The notes beneath the pieces are model-generated. The model searched no databases. It saw only the letters and a program-made list of their open reading frames with translations, and had not been told where the DNA came from. A DNA stretch of 64,000 nt from Temnothorax longispinosus (Eukaryota > Arthropoda > Insecta > Hymenoptera > Formicidae): the NCBI RefSeq assembly GCF_030848805.1, contig NC_092359.1, positions 434,001 to 498,000 on the forward strand, in the 5' to 3' direction. The first letter of the stretch is position 1, and each line of letters starts with the position of its first letter. The position numbers and the translations under genes were made by a program. This document shows, one piece after another, positions 1 to 13,800 of this stretch.

Positions 1-347
1 CTCACGCTCGAAAGAGCCACCACTACCACCGTCACCACCATCGTCACTGTCGCTGCCGACGTGACAGTTCCGACGTCGGAGCGAACGTTCTTAAATGTGC
101 CAGCTAGTGACGATTAGCTGCATTGGCAAAATGCCGTGTAAACTAAATTCGAACGATTAAAAACCAACATTCGAGAAGACGATCGTGCCTGCATCTAGAG
201 CGTCCAGATTTCATATAGTCGGATTCTTTAGACGCGTTCAATGCGCATATTATACGTTCGATTCCGATTTCAGAATAACAATAAGATTATTTCATGCATT
301 AATGCACGAAATCTCGATATCATTAATGAATAATGTAACGAACAACA

Positions 348-399
<52 letters not shown>

Positions 400-406
400 C
401 TCTCTC
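348..406. repeat. (CT)n microsatellite
   Basis: Nearly pure CT dinucleotide tract of about 59 bases with one or two interruptions. It creates a leucine/serine-rich open frame that is an artefact. Confidence 0.95.
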
Positions 407-3400
407 ATACATAATGCCCTGCGCGATATCGGCTCTGCTTTAATTTCGATATGCAGTTAAGTTTTCGAAAACAAAAAAAAATTATTTTATCAGTAGTTTA
501 AAGAACTATATACACTAAATAATAATAATATAAAATAATGTAAAAACTGATTTTTATATTGGGTTCCGGAATTAAGGACTTGAAAGTTAGGATCATATGT
601 TTCGACGAAGAGCTACATTTACGGTTCGCGTAGATCTAGTACCGGTCTCTATCGAAAAGTTCGGTAAGACGTCTATTCCGAAGACAGTGAGAGAGAAATA
701 GCAACAGCTTATTTGTTGCCTACAGGGAACTCAAAATTTATTGTTGTGTCTCAAATGAAACTTTAAAGAGAATCCAATTTCTAGAGTTGTATTTGTTTGC
801 TCTGCTTTGAATTATACTTTTTGAGTAACTTTTCATATTCACGAAGATGCCATAAAACGCTCATAATTTTTGACAAATTATAAACTTCACGTTATATGTA
901 TATATCATACCATGCCTCAGACAACACAGCTTTGTCAGAAATCGTTCTATAATCTCGATCTATAATATTTTTCGTAAAATAAACGTAAAAATTTTTTTTA
1001 TTAAATTATTTTCCTGGAAAATAAATATTTCAGTGAAAAATGCGTGTAACTATTCCAAACTTTACACATATTAATTTTCGTGGCATTTTTTAAAAGCAAT
1101 TTTCATTTTTTTTCCTAAAGTTTCTCAAATTTTTTTATCAAATTGCACAAAAAAAAGCATGAAGTATTAGCACAACTATCATCGATGGTAGCAACCTTGC
1201 ACCACACATAATTAATAAGCTGCGCTCGATCTTATATTTATCCGCATTTCTCTCGACGGGTATGTGGTCCGCAAGGTCGTTGCTACATTTGGGTCAATCA
1301 TAATCCAAGCACCCGGCGCGAAAACTGGATACCACTCACGAACGACTGCATTATCATTATGTCCGCTTCGAGAGCGTCCGAGAAGGCGATCAGGGCAAGG
1401 TGAACGGGCGAAGAAACGGGCCTGTTCTTTGATTCATTGCTAAATTAAGTCCAAATGGAGATATTGAAAGAACTTTTTCCAATCGAAATCTCTCTTTCTC
1501 TCTCTTCTCTGATTCCTTTATCAATAAAAAACTAACGCAGATAGAAAATACAATATAACGCTTGAATTATTAACGCTTATTATCAAACTTTTATTTACCA
1601 ACTAATACAATTTGAAGCGGTAACGAAAAAATGAAGAAAAGATGAGAAAGAATTGACTAATCAATTTAATAATTAACTCTTATTACTTTCTAAAAAGAAA
1701 CAATTATAGTTAATTTAAATGAGTACTATTATACAAAAGCGCGAGTCAATTTAGAAAATTAGATTAAAACAAGTTTCATATATAAAATTCGGGAATTTAA
1801 AAATGTAGTCATTATTTAATATGAATTGATTAATTTATATATGAAATATTTAAGATAACTCACAATCTTTCGAATAGATTGCCAAACCATGCCAAATAGT
1901 GCTGCTTTTCAAGCGTTATCTTATTGTTAGCTCCGATATGCTGGATTGGAATTAAGCTCAATGAACAATTCCGAAGTGTGTGTAAGCGTGTAGAAACGAA
2001 CTCCAGCCACATTGATGCCATATAGCTTGCGAGAAAAGAACAGAAGAAGAGAGAAAGAGAGAGACAGAAAGAAAGAACAGCCATGGGTTAAACTTGGTTG
2101 TGCACATACATGACAAGTTTGCGAACGATTCAGCGCCCATGCTATTCCGCTTGACGTCTAATTGATCGCGATTGAACGCGCGCGTCCCGTGACGAGATTG
2201 GTAATGCCGCATCCGAGATAACAAGAAAAACAGACGCCTTCACACTTTTCAAACGAAATAACAATCGAATACGCATTCGAGTGTGCGTGCCATGATGCAA
2301 CGTTTTTGCGATACATAAATGATATAATCGCCGGCAATCGGCAATGATTAGAGTGATATTATATGGAAAAAAATGCATTGGAAAGATACATTAATTTCAC
2401 AAATGAGAGGCAATGTTATTGATTTTTTTTTATACTGCATGTGACATTATTTTCTTTTACTTTCCATAGTAATTTTTTACATAACTTTTTCGTTTTTTTA
2501 TATTAATTTTATAATATTTCCACATTAATTTTATTTTAATTTTTTATAATATACAAATCAAAGTTGATCTTCACTTAAATATCAAGGCTATATTCTGTAT
2601 TCTGTATCTATTCAAAGTTGGTATATATATGTATATCATAAGGGATGGAAAATCTACACGATGTGGTTAAAAAAGTTAGCAGAAATTTAAAAAATGTAAA
2701 AAGAAACCGTGTTTTCGTAAAAATTACCATTTCAGATAACGTGAATGTAAAAAACTTATTATTTTACTACTTATCTCAATGCACAAACAATGCAGTGTGT
2801 TCTTTTGACTTTCCGGTGAGAACGTCATTAGCGGCAGAGTGCAATCGCAAAATTACATATTGGATAAATGTGGTTACGGACGCATTCGTGATTTACAATC
2901 ATCATCATCAGCGATTGCCGGACAAATGTGCAGAGAAAGCGTATCCGTAAAAAGTGGATTAGTCTTAGTTTATTAGTCAGCGTGAATCGCATTTATAAAC
3001 TAGACACGAGCACGGACTTATCCGACAATATAAATTGTCGTCATTGAGTTTGCCGAAACGACGCGTCTGAGAAAGTAATTTTCGTCGATCTCATAAAATT
3101 GCATTAATACTTAAATGGTTAATTTAATGACATTTATTTTCACAATGTTCTTCTCAATTTAATAATATAAGAAATATAAGTGTATCTTCTCTTTAGTGAA
3201 TTGCATCCGTATCAAACTCAAATTACCATTTCGAAAAAATTGTCGACCGATTATAATTTAAAGTACGTTTCTTCTAAAAGATTTGATTTCAATTAGTAAT
3301 CTTGCAAATACATTAGATTCAATAAGAACTAATCAAATTGTTAAAACAGTCACGTGTAAATTCATACCTCTGTGAAAGTCAACACAATTTAACAATTTTA

Positions 3401-4107
3401 TTAATGATGATTATTATGTCTAATACCAATACTAATCCGATCAAACAGCTATTGTGTGATTTGGTGAAGTATCTAGTGAAAGAGAAGTGGTACGAGATAA
3501 AAAGACGGCCTTGCTCCGCTGTTCTTGCATCTTCCGCACGAGTGTTAACCGGGTTAATTAAGCTTATCGACGTCATTCTGCACGACTTTGGTACCGTTAC
3601 ATTGTGCAGGATCAGAAAGAAGATTTTAATGTTTCATAATCCGGATATCCCCACAGCTCTTCGACATCGACTTCGCGATTTATATTATTAATAAGGCATA
3701 ACGTGCGAATAACAGACTGTACAACTTTCCCACTAAATCGAATCAAACCGCGGATAATAGTAACTGTCTATAATTTGCTCTTCCTAGATTATTATATTAT
3801 TATCATTTCATAATTATATTACATTGTTTTTTGCAATTTATTGCAAAAATTGCAATCGAGTAAAACGATATTTAACTACGTGACTGAATAATGCAAAAGT
3901 TAATTATTTTTAGATAAATCTATGCTGGACTTCTAATTAATTACAGAATAAAAATTTCAAAATAAAACCGTAACGGAGAACAAAATATACTATACACGAA
4001 TAGTTATCTCTCATATTTCTGCAGATAATAATTTATGTCACTTATTTTCTTTATTAAACTCTCGCTAAGCACATTATTAGAATTATGCGAAAGAGTTTAT
4101 ACAAAAT

Positions 4108-4142
4108 ATACACACACACATATATATATATACACACACGCA
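4108..4142. repeat. (CA)n/(TA)n compound microsatellite
   Basis: Short alternating CA, then TA, then CA dinucleotide runs in AT-rich DNA. Confidence 0.8.
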
Positions 4143-5454
4143 TATAGAGATAGCCGAAATTTTATATCCGACGACTGGATATTGATATGCTGAGCAGTGA
4201 TCTGCATGCTGGACATAAAAGTGCTCAAATGAGAGAGACTCTCATCGAGACGACCATCCGCTGTCATAATCAATTCTTCAACAGAAATATATATTCTGCG
4301 CGATATATGCAATTTCCATCGTATAAGGTTGACATTAGTTTTCATAATCCTATATCTTTGCGCAGATACTCAAAACTAAATTCTCCTTTAAGCAGATTTC
4401 AATCACGACGTTATTATAATAATTTTTTGTTGAAAATAAATATAAACTTCTTTCAATAAAAATAAAAAATATCTCAGATGAGACAAGCTTACGATTAAGC
4501 TTGTAATTAAAATGAAAATTAAGCTAAATAATTCGTTATCAAAGATAAAAAATATGTTATTAAGATAGCAAGTCTATTATTAAAATTACGGTCGAGGATG
4601 TTCCGAGACCCCTTCTCCACTATTTACGCATTAATCAATAAACCAATGTATTCATAAATGATCTATTTATACATATATATATGGTAATAAAAATCTGCAC
4701 GCGTTATGCGAGTTTATATATGAACATATACGTCCGCTGTCCGAATACTCTGAATAGGAACATGTCTATCTATATGATATATATGGCGCGAAATATGGCT
4801 AAATTTCCGTGACGTAAGTCCGATCGATTTTTGTGACGAAACTATGACGAAAACCGTATAGTGCTTTTCAACAGACAAGCATTATTTCGAACGTCCTTGT
4901 AAACAGATACAATATCATCAACCGCCAAAACCACGCTTAAAATTAGTGACCGAACCTTATTCAAGGTTCAGCGATTCGGTAACCTTAAATCATCGCCGAT
5001 ATACCGTACGATTGTCGTCGAGCGAGCGTATAAGATATGTAATGGTCGAGCGGATACGTTGCGATACGCCGCGCAGTTGGGACACCATGAGTCAGTTATC
5101 GTCAGAGTTAACTAACAGTATAAATCAGCATTTCATATACCGTAAGATGAGATCATATGAACCTATAGAGGTAATCTCAGAAGTGCAAGCGAAAAACATT
5201 TTAGCATAGACTATAAAAAATAATTAAGTAAAGATATAACGCGTCTGTCGTAGAGATAAAAATCAAAGCTCACAGTTTTTAATAAAATTCACAAGATTAA
5301 GACAAAAATAGAATTACTGTGTATATATCACATCGTAATATTTTTTTGTGATTTTTAATGATAAAATTGATCGTATATAATTTATAGAGTCGTCTCGTCA
5401 AAAGATAATTTTGCTTAATATCGATTTAAGAGATTAAATCTACTTTATGTTTTA

Positions 5455-5458
<4 letters not shown>

Positions 5459-5502
<44 letters not shown>

Positions 5503-5506
5503 AGAC
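5459..5506. repeat. (GA)n microsatellite
   Basis: GA dinucleotide tract of about 48 bases with two GGG interruptions near its end. It gives a false Arg/Glu-rich open frame. Confidence 0.95.
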
Positions 5507-8500
5507 TATATCTCTCCTATTACACACATTCAACATATTGTAGATAATTCACATAAGCTATTCATAATGTTTGCGGCGCAAACCAGCATTAAACCAGCAC
5601 AATCGAAAGTTATAACCGCGACGTTAATTACAAGCGAGGGATTAATTCGTTTGATAACTCATCGACGCTCTCACGAGCGTGAAAACGTGAAAGCTTCCTA
5701 CCAGTGACGACGATAAAGCACTGGCGACCACTGCCAAGAGAAAATTCGAAAGCCGTCGATCGTGAAAACCTGTTCGGTCAAGTCATCGGATACGATTCCT
5801 GTTTTGTCCCATTCGAGACGAAATCTGGACTAGACGCGTGTGAACAAAAAAGATCTACCAGACTCGCCGGCCTATTTACGTGTCTACATACCTTTTGACC
5901 AAATCATATTTGATTTCGTCTGACGTGTCAACAGTGTCAAACTAAAACCCGAATAAGTGAGAATAAAAAGCGCCTTTTTTTATAAGAATAAAGAACATTT
6001 CATTTCATATTTTCAGTGTACTCAATAATAAAGTGTGCAAAAAATATATCTAAAGCGTCCAGTGATCTGTTCTAGATCATTGAATGATCGCGCGATAAAA
6101 TTTCGAGATAAGAAACCGTTTTTGCAAATTTTTAATTTTAATGATTATCTTTCTTAACTTAAGAAAGCGTGAATGTTGATATAAAGCAATCACCCTATCA
6201 GAGACGTCACGAAGCAACTTTGCGATACGTGTAATATCACAAGGGAGCAACATTTCGCCTTCTGCGCGACGTAAGGACGCACGCAACAGGAAGAACGTAC
6301 TCAAAGTATCTGGAGGTCGCAAGAACGATAACACACGGTTTGATAAGAATTTAATGCACTCAACGATAGGTTTCGAGAGTTCGCTAGAACGCGAGGTTCG
6401 CAAGAGTTTATTATATAGTTGGTTGTATAGTCAGCCTCCTAAACTCACTTCAATGAACCTTGAAAAACGCATTGCGACTACGTCATTTTTATGAGATACT
6501 TTCTTCCGTCTGCGAGCGTCGACCCATAGGCTTAACATATTACGCGTGACGAGGCACATGTTGATCGACCTACGAACGACAGCGAAACATTCCAGACCCG
6601 GAGACAATGAGAGATGATAGAACGATGATTCCGCGTGTCTAACAATAAGGGACTCGTTCCATCCGAAGTGGATAATATTGCTATGGGCTTTTCTTAGGTA
6701 TGTATTCACGCCTTAATTAAATGTCGATTAAATGTATTTTAGCAGTTTTTTATCATAATGCTAATAAAAATATTCCACGTTAAACGAATATAGAATTATC
6801 GAGGGAAAAAAAGACATTAAATAAACATGTATTTTAACTGTTGTGCCTAAAGCGTTTAAAAAATGTCTGCCTATTGTTTACACAATAATGAGCGTGTTGC
6901 ACGAACGATTCTCTCTATACTCTATATGCACGCATGTTTTATGCAGCTATAATGAATAGAAGTCTCGGAATTAATAAATGACCTTTGCATGCGATTTACA
7001 TTACATTGTTGCGATTGCAAATTAATCGAATTTAAATTAAGACTACTTTGATTAACAACGAGATTATGACTATAATCCATATAAACTTTACGTAAGCTTT
7101 TCGTCATTTTTCAGTCAGAAACGCGACTTTATATGTCCGTACAACTTATCTTTTCGCAAAATTTTTCAACGTATTGCATTACGCAACCGGAAATTAGGGA
7201 AACGTCACGAAATCGCGTAAAAGAAAGTTCGTCGTCGGTAAATTGAATTTGCCGAGTAAATCAACCGTGGTGTTATGTCATCGCGCGTATAGTCGATCAG
7301 CCAGGGTCAATCGTAACGTATGTACTTGCAAGAGGTGACTTGCACCCGTGACATTTTCAACCCTCGTTCGTTCGGTAAGGAAAGGTTCAAAGGTCGAGGA
7401 GTGTCTGCGGGCGGCACCACCAAGCACGTATATAACACGCGATATTTAAAAAAAAGCATACGGTGTCTTCCGAACTTCTCTTCCAATTTAGCAGCCCATT
7501 CACCTCCGCTACGATTTCAACTGCATTTCCCGAGAAGAAGTTTTTAACGAAGTTAAAATCTCTCATTGTCTCCGAAATGAAAAGAGTTGCGGTCGTTCTA
7601 GATGAGAATGTGAGACACAAAGGACAACGAGCACGATCCTCCGCCATAGTTTGCGGAAGGAAATACTCGTAGTTAATCGGATTTTGGACAACTTACTTTG
7701 GAGTTTGTGACGTGGTCGGCAGGCACGGATTCCGGAACGGTTTGCAGGGTGCTCCGCATGCTAGCGGACATTGTAGGCCAGCCAGTTTCACTCCAGCCTT
7801 AGACCTTTCTCCAACGCTGTGTCGATGCACCCTCTTCTCTCCTCACGCCTGGAATAAAGGAAGGACGTTCAAGGTAATTTTCAAATCCGTCAGATTATAA
7901 GGTCCATCAACAGGGCTTTCGGCCCTTTTTCATACATTTAATTTAAAAACAAAAAAATTACGGTCGAAAGATACGGTCATCTATGAGTTATTAATGATGC
8001 ATGTATGACTTGACATAAAAAAAGATTATAATGTCAACGGGAAAGTCAATAGGCGAGTAGGTTATTCGGTATTCGCTTAATAGCTTTTGCTGAAGAATTA
8101 GATAAAGCGAGAGAGTATTATAGAAGCATTTTTAATAAATCCCGACGTATCTTGCAAACATCCAGGATATATATAAACAATACACGTACTTAAAGTGTAT
8201 TAAAATTTTTTATGCAAAAGTATTTATCGCAAAATATCTTCGGTTAGTAATTACCAACATTCATTGACATTAGGACTATCCTTAACCAAGCTAGGTAGGA
8301 TCGATAATCTCATTTTCACCCAATTTAGCCGAGCGCAAGATCGATCTTACCTGAACACGGCGCCCGATATAGCGACGCAATCGCACTGATTGACAAAGTG
8401 TGCTTTATTAATTGGTATGTATGGTAAACCGTGGGCTTCAATTACCACGCCCGCGCCGCGCTGGTGCCGCCAGTGGTATCCGTGTGGTGCCGGTGGCGTA

Positions 8501-8789
8501 CGCACTACGCACACCTATCATCCGATTGTTTCACATATGTGTTGCACGCGGTCGACCAAACCGTAAAACGACACTACGCGCGACGCTGTTTATATATACG
8601 GAGAGGCATAATGTAAGTGATCAAGTGAATGACGTGATGCTACTCGCGGCAAAGGGCAACGAAAATATCTGCGCTAACGAGTTTTCGCGATTGTCATGCA
8701 ACAAGCCAATGCGTATCGTAATTATTATTAATTAGCGTATATTTGCATATGTACCGATTGAAAACGATCATATATATCTCTCGATTTGT

Positions 8790-8826
8790 ATATATATGTT
8801 ATTATCGACGATAATAACATATATAT
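8790..8826. repeat. perfect 18-bp inverted repeat (palindrome)
   Basis: Two perfectly complementary 18-base arms (8790-8807 and 8809-8826) separated by one base. The arms run from an alternating TA part into GTTATTATCG, so this is more than a TA microsatellite. It could extrude as a cruciform. No gene nearby explains it. Confidence 0.9.
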
Positions 8827-9615
8827 TTAAAGTAACTTCTTAAAACGCATGTATTCTTAAAGTATGTTAACTATGCAAAACATGTGTGTGTAGTCATATT
8901 AGTCAATTTTGGAAACTTTATTTGCGTTCTAGCTTAAAACAATATCTTTATATTTCAAATAAACTCATGTGGATAGAGTTGTTAAATTTTACAAGAAATA
9001 TTGAATAATAACGTGTTCAGCGATCGGTTAACATATAACACCAGCTTGTTCTTTCAATTTCAAATTTTACGTTACTGTTAGGTTACATGTGGTCGCGTTG
9101 GTCTGGAAAGGGCTAAAAAGGATACAATCCTTCACGCCGAAACAGGTCGAGCTTACACAAGTAGGCGAGCGTGAATCATACCTCGTAACAACGGATACAG
9201 ACGGAATGTAACATCGGGCCAACTTGGGCTCTTATATGTCTGCTGACCCACGGCAAGGCGATACGTTCGTATATTACAATTCTATTTATATATATACACG
9301 ACAAGTGCGACCATATTTCCGCGCAAAATACGTTACCGATGTCTATATTCTGAGTCGCAAGTCGGAAAATTAACCGTGTTAAAATTGCTTTTGCAACGCA
9401 ACATTAGATACACTATCGAATATTTGCGATTTATCTTAATACAGCGTGATAGCTGAGCCATACATACCGATGATGTCAGAAGAAATGAGGAAATTTACTG
9501 AAATTGCCACGACAAACTACGACAAATTACTCTTATAAAAATATCTACAATCGTGAAAAAAATATTTAAAATTAACACCTTGGAAATAGACTTTCCACTT
9601 TGTATTTATTGACGT

Positions 9616-9620
<5 letters not shown>

Positions 9621-9669
<49 letters not shown>
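9621..9669. repeat. (AT)n microsatellite
   Basis: Pure AT dinucleotide tract of 49 bases directly after a CACCG sequence. Confidence 0.95.
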
Positions 9670-9673
<4 letters not shown>

Positions 9674-10817
9674 AAAGTGATTATATTATATCGCTTTAAT
9701 TGACCAATAAATCAATTCAAAATCTCTTCAAGGTTTATTTTAATTATTACAAATATTTCTTGAAATGAGAAGAGCTTCTTGATTGTACAAAAAAATTACT
9801 TATTTTATCATCTGTGACTAAACAAGTAAAATGTTATGTCCATATTATCAAGCTTAGAAAAAAAATTTAATTTAAAATAATATAACTATATCGCATCATA
9901 TTAAAAAGTGCAAACCAATAAAAGGTAAAATCAATAATCCTAATGACACTGTGCATAATTTTGGTTTTACCTAAAGTTTCTATCTAATCGAGCGGAACAA
10001 GAAATCTGCGGAAATAGTTGAAAGGGAGAAACGTCGGCAGCAGAAAAAAAGAACGAACGTAAGTCGTAAAGGAAAAGATACGTGTATGCCGGGTGACCCG
10101 TGCTTACTCACGATGACGGCATTATGTAAGTTTGCGTGGAAAAAAATCTAAACAAATTAATATTAGAAATTTTTCCGTAGAAAAATAATCGTAGATTCAG
10201 AAATACTAATCTGAAATACAGCTTTTTAAGTAATTTATACAATTTATAAATTGATATTCAAATGTAAAGTCTTATCCTTCATAGTTATCCTATAGTTATT
10301 GATAACTAGAATTAAAAATACTTTATTGAAACAATTTGCATCCTTTTCACAAAAATTTCATTAATCATGTAAATTTATGCGTCGACACACAAATAATATA
10401 AACTATTAATTCCTAATTTAATCTATAACCTACTATAAATACCCTGTCGTCGAATATTTCTGTTACATACATGTATCTTTTCTTAAAATTTTGGTCACGT
10501 CTAACATTGGGTTCAAAGATCGAGATCGCATGTGACGTTACGTGAATCACCTTATGCAGTATATACATTTGATAGCGTAAGCGTGCTTGTGAAGTTTGTA
10601 TCTCTCGGGATTGGTTGGGTGAAACAAGGTTGGCGAAAGTCGTCCCTCAGCATTGAGATTAATAATCCCGGTGGGCATTATCTCCTTCGCTACGTGACCG
10701 TACGAGGAGGACGATCGATATTGCCATAAAATCCAGTCAATTTCACGATTTAAGTCGAGCAGATCGCATAATGGTAAATCACCGATTTTAGAAAAATTTA
10801 CTCCAGGGGTGGATGCG

Positions 10818-10837
10818 TTTTTTTTTTTTTTTTTTTT
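10818..10837. repeat. poly(T) tract
   Basis: Homopolymer of about 20 T. No retrotransposon or processed copy is visible on either side. Confidence 0.9.
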
Positions 10838-13800
10838 AAGATCATTGCGCGAAAATCGTAGATACCTAATGAAATAATATAATTAATATTTTGAAATAAA
10901 AATTACATAGGCAAATAATTTCATTAAAAAGCAAGTAGTGAAAAATTTTAACAAAAATGTAATTTATGGATTACAATACTTTCTAATTTTTTTTATTCAT
11001 AAATCTTTGTTAACGTAAAGATTTACTTTTGATAAACAACGTTCGGTAAGAATAGTTGGCCAAAGAAGTCGATATTTGAGCAATTCCTGTTTCCATATCT
11101 CGCGCAAACAATAATTTGCACGCGCGCACGTGTAGAAACTGATGAATATTAAATTAACGCGTTTGAGAAAGCGAAATAGTCTCCCTGCATATTTTATGCG
11201 CATTTTGTGCAGCGACACGTAACCAAGAACAAGGAATTAAAAAAAGAAATTGCGGAAAGAGTTTTCTTTACAAGACTAAGGGAATCGCACAATGACTAAA
11301 TTAAAAAATATGATTACTCTAAAAGTATCTAACGTAAAGAAATAATTATTCATATTCTCCATATTATCCGACATGAAACAATAGTTATCCAGAAATTGAA
11401 GCTAATCGTTAAAATTGTTAAATTATTGAAGATAAAAATGAAAATTTATATCGGTAAGATTAAAACGTGCATATTCAGCATCCGTTTATAGACATGCTGA
11501 AAAAATAATACCTACTTGAAAAGCGCGGTACCGTTTATCAAACACGCGTAAACGGTGAGAAACAACGAAATGACACGAACCGCAAGCGCCGGTAAAGATA
11601 ACGATTCCCATTCCGGCAGACCGTTGAAATCGTAAAGTTCACAAGACAAACACCTCTTTACGAGCAAGTAAATATTTTATTACCTCACAAATAAACATAT
11701 TAAAAAATGGTAACTTATGTGACACATGACGTTACATAAAAATGCGGTGTCCTCGCTTACGAAAAACGTATTTATGTATTTTTTAGTTCGATAAATATAG
11801 GCGCATTTTGATACAACCCCGAGATTGTGCAATGCGTACTGTCCTTAGGTATATGAACACTTAAAAGTAAGATCAATACATTTCCGCCTTTATCAAACAA
11901 CCTCCCATCTAAAATATTAAAAATATATATTATGTAATCCTAGCATTTAACGCTGATGATTCCGTTTTACTTTTCCGTGCTTTTTTCAGAGATGTTATCT
12001 CTAACTAGGCACAAATTATCTCCAAAGAGATTTAAACAACCACGTTTTTAGCACGCGTGTGACACGAAACAGGCTAGCAAATAAAAACGCGATGATTCGA
12101 AAGCAAAATCGTGCGGTTCGTCAGTTTAAAAAAAGCAAACGAGCATTGGAAATTTCTCTGCTCGATATCCCGATAGGCAATTCTGTCACTTAAATATGCT
12201 ACGATACTGAATTATTACGTTACGTCACTATATGAATAATAAATGACGAATGTGATTTAATGTACATATGTACAACATAAAATGCATAAATTGGAGTATC
12301 TCGATTATTTTGCAGCTGATTTTCGGACGAATACAATGAGATTTTTAATTAAATTTTAATCGCAGATGTATACTGTTAAAAACATTTTTTAAATTTATTA
12401 AATAAAAATGCCAATCTGTATTAAAATGATCGATATTACATCATATCTTAAAAAATTATTTTAGCAAGCGACTACTTTCGTTACATTTTTCCTCTATTAT
12501 GAGATCTGCATTATAAGAAATCGTGCGCGAGAATGTGAATTCACGCGCTTAATTAAAGATGCCATTGTGCTGGAGTGTCTTCAAGATTAAGCACGATAAA
12601 ATCCCGACTAGAAGATTACGCGATGAGAATCGCCGCACGCATGCGGAAGTGCGTGCTCATGCAGGGTACGTTCGCGCGCGTGCAGCGCAATGATGACGTA
12701 AACGGGCGTTTGATAGATGACCATAGGCGATGTCAGTGATAACAGCTGCAGGACATCGCGGGACGAATTGTCGCGGTCTTAAGAAAATGTTCGCGGCGAC
12801 GTTGTTTCACTGCGAACAGGTGTTTCGAATATACTTTCGTTCCGCGGCCACCTGCGAAACATTAGTCGCTAATTATAGAGCGAATTTCACACGCGCAAGC
12901 TTCGAAATTGTCCGAAAGTATTTCGGGTGGGGCGTATGTAATTTTTCTAAGTATCTATGGAAACTGGTCGCCCGTATATTTTAACATAATGTAACTGTCA
13001 TAGAATATTGTAATTTATATCGCGATAAAGCATGTATGATAAAGAGGTTGCGTTCAATCAATGATGTAATTGTGCATGCGTAATTATAACGTTATGACTA
13101 AATCGAATCGATTGCTATGAAATGACGTTGACGATATTTGCTGTCCGCATTATTTAACATTTGAACAATATAAAAAATTGTAGACAATATCAGCAGACGA
13201 ACGTTGTTGTTCCTGATGCTCCGAAGCATCGACACACACATATCCGTAATCAAAAGAAAGTTAAATTCTTCTATAATTATTTCACATTCAAACACGTAAC
13301 ATATGATGTGACAGAATTATATGTAATCATCGTGATCAATATATTACGCCAACTTTAATCGTTTACGGTACGGAAATGTGGTAAGGTAAGTTTAATTTGG
13401 AACCATCTGTAGAAGGTTGAAACTTGTGCGAAATGCAAATTTCTCGTAAAACGTTCTAGACACTTCAAGATAATGTGCTCACAAATGCAAGTATTAGAAA
13501 TATAGAGTGTATTTGGAGTCACGCAAAATTAGGTCCTAGACCAGCATCCCTATGTGAACTAGGTCATCGGCACACGCGCAGATAGGACATGCAAACAGGA
13601 GCGGCTACAGATTCCGTTGGAATTAGCGCAAGACCCGAATACGAATTTAATGAATTCTTATCATTTTTCGTATATCCAAATATCACATGTAATGTAAACA
13701 CTAGCTTCTAGCAAGTTTTGCTATCAAATTCTGGTCTGAATCGATAATGATACCTTGTACAACTTAAAACTCGATTCAGTTGTTAATCATGCAATACGAA

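Noticed and set aside
2645..3691. Two plus-strand open frames of 101 and 117 codons
   Set aside because: No recognisable domain, no splice context and no codon bias that stands out from the AT-rich surroundings.
6431..6709. 92-codon minus-strand frame ending at a GTGAGT donor-like site
   Set aside because: The donor is good, but there is no recognised sequence and no partner acceptor, so a coding exon cannot be supported.
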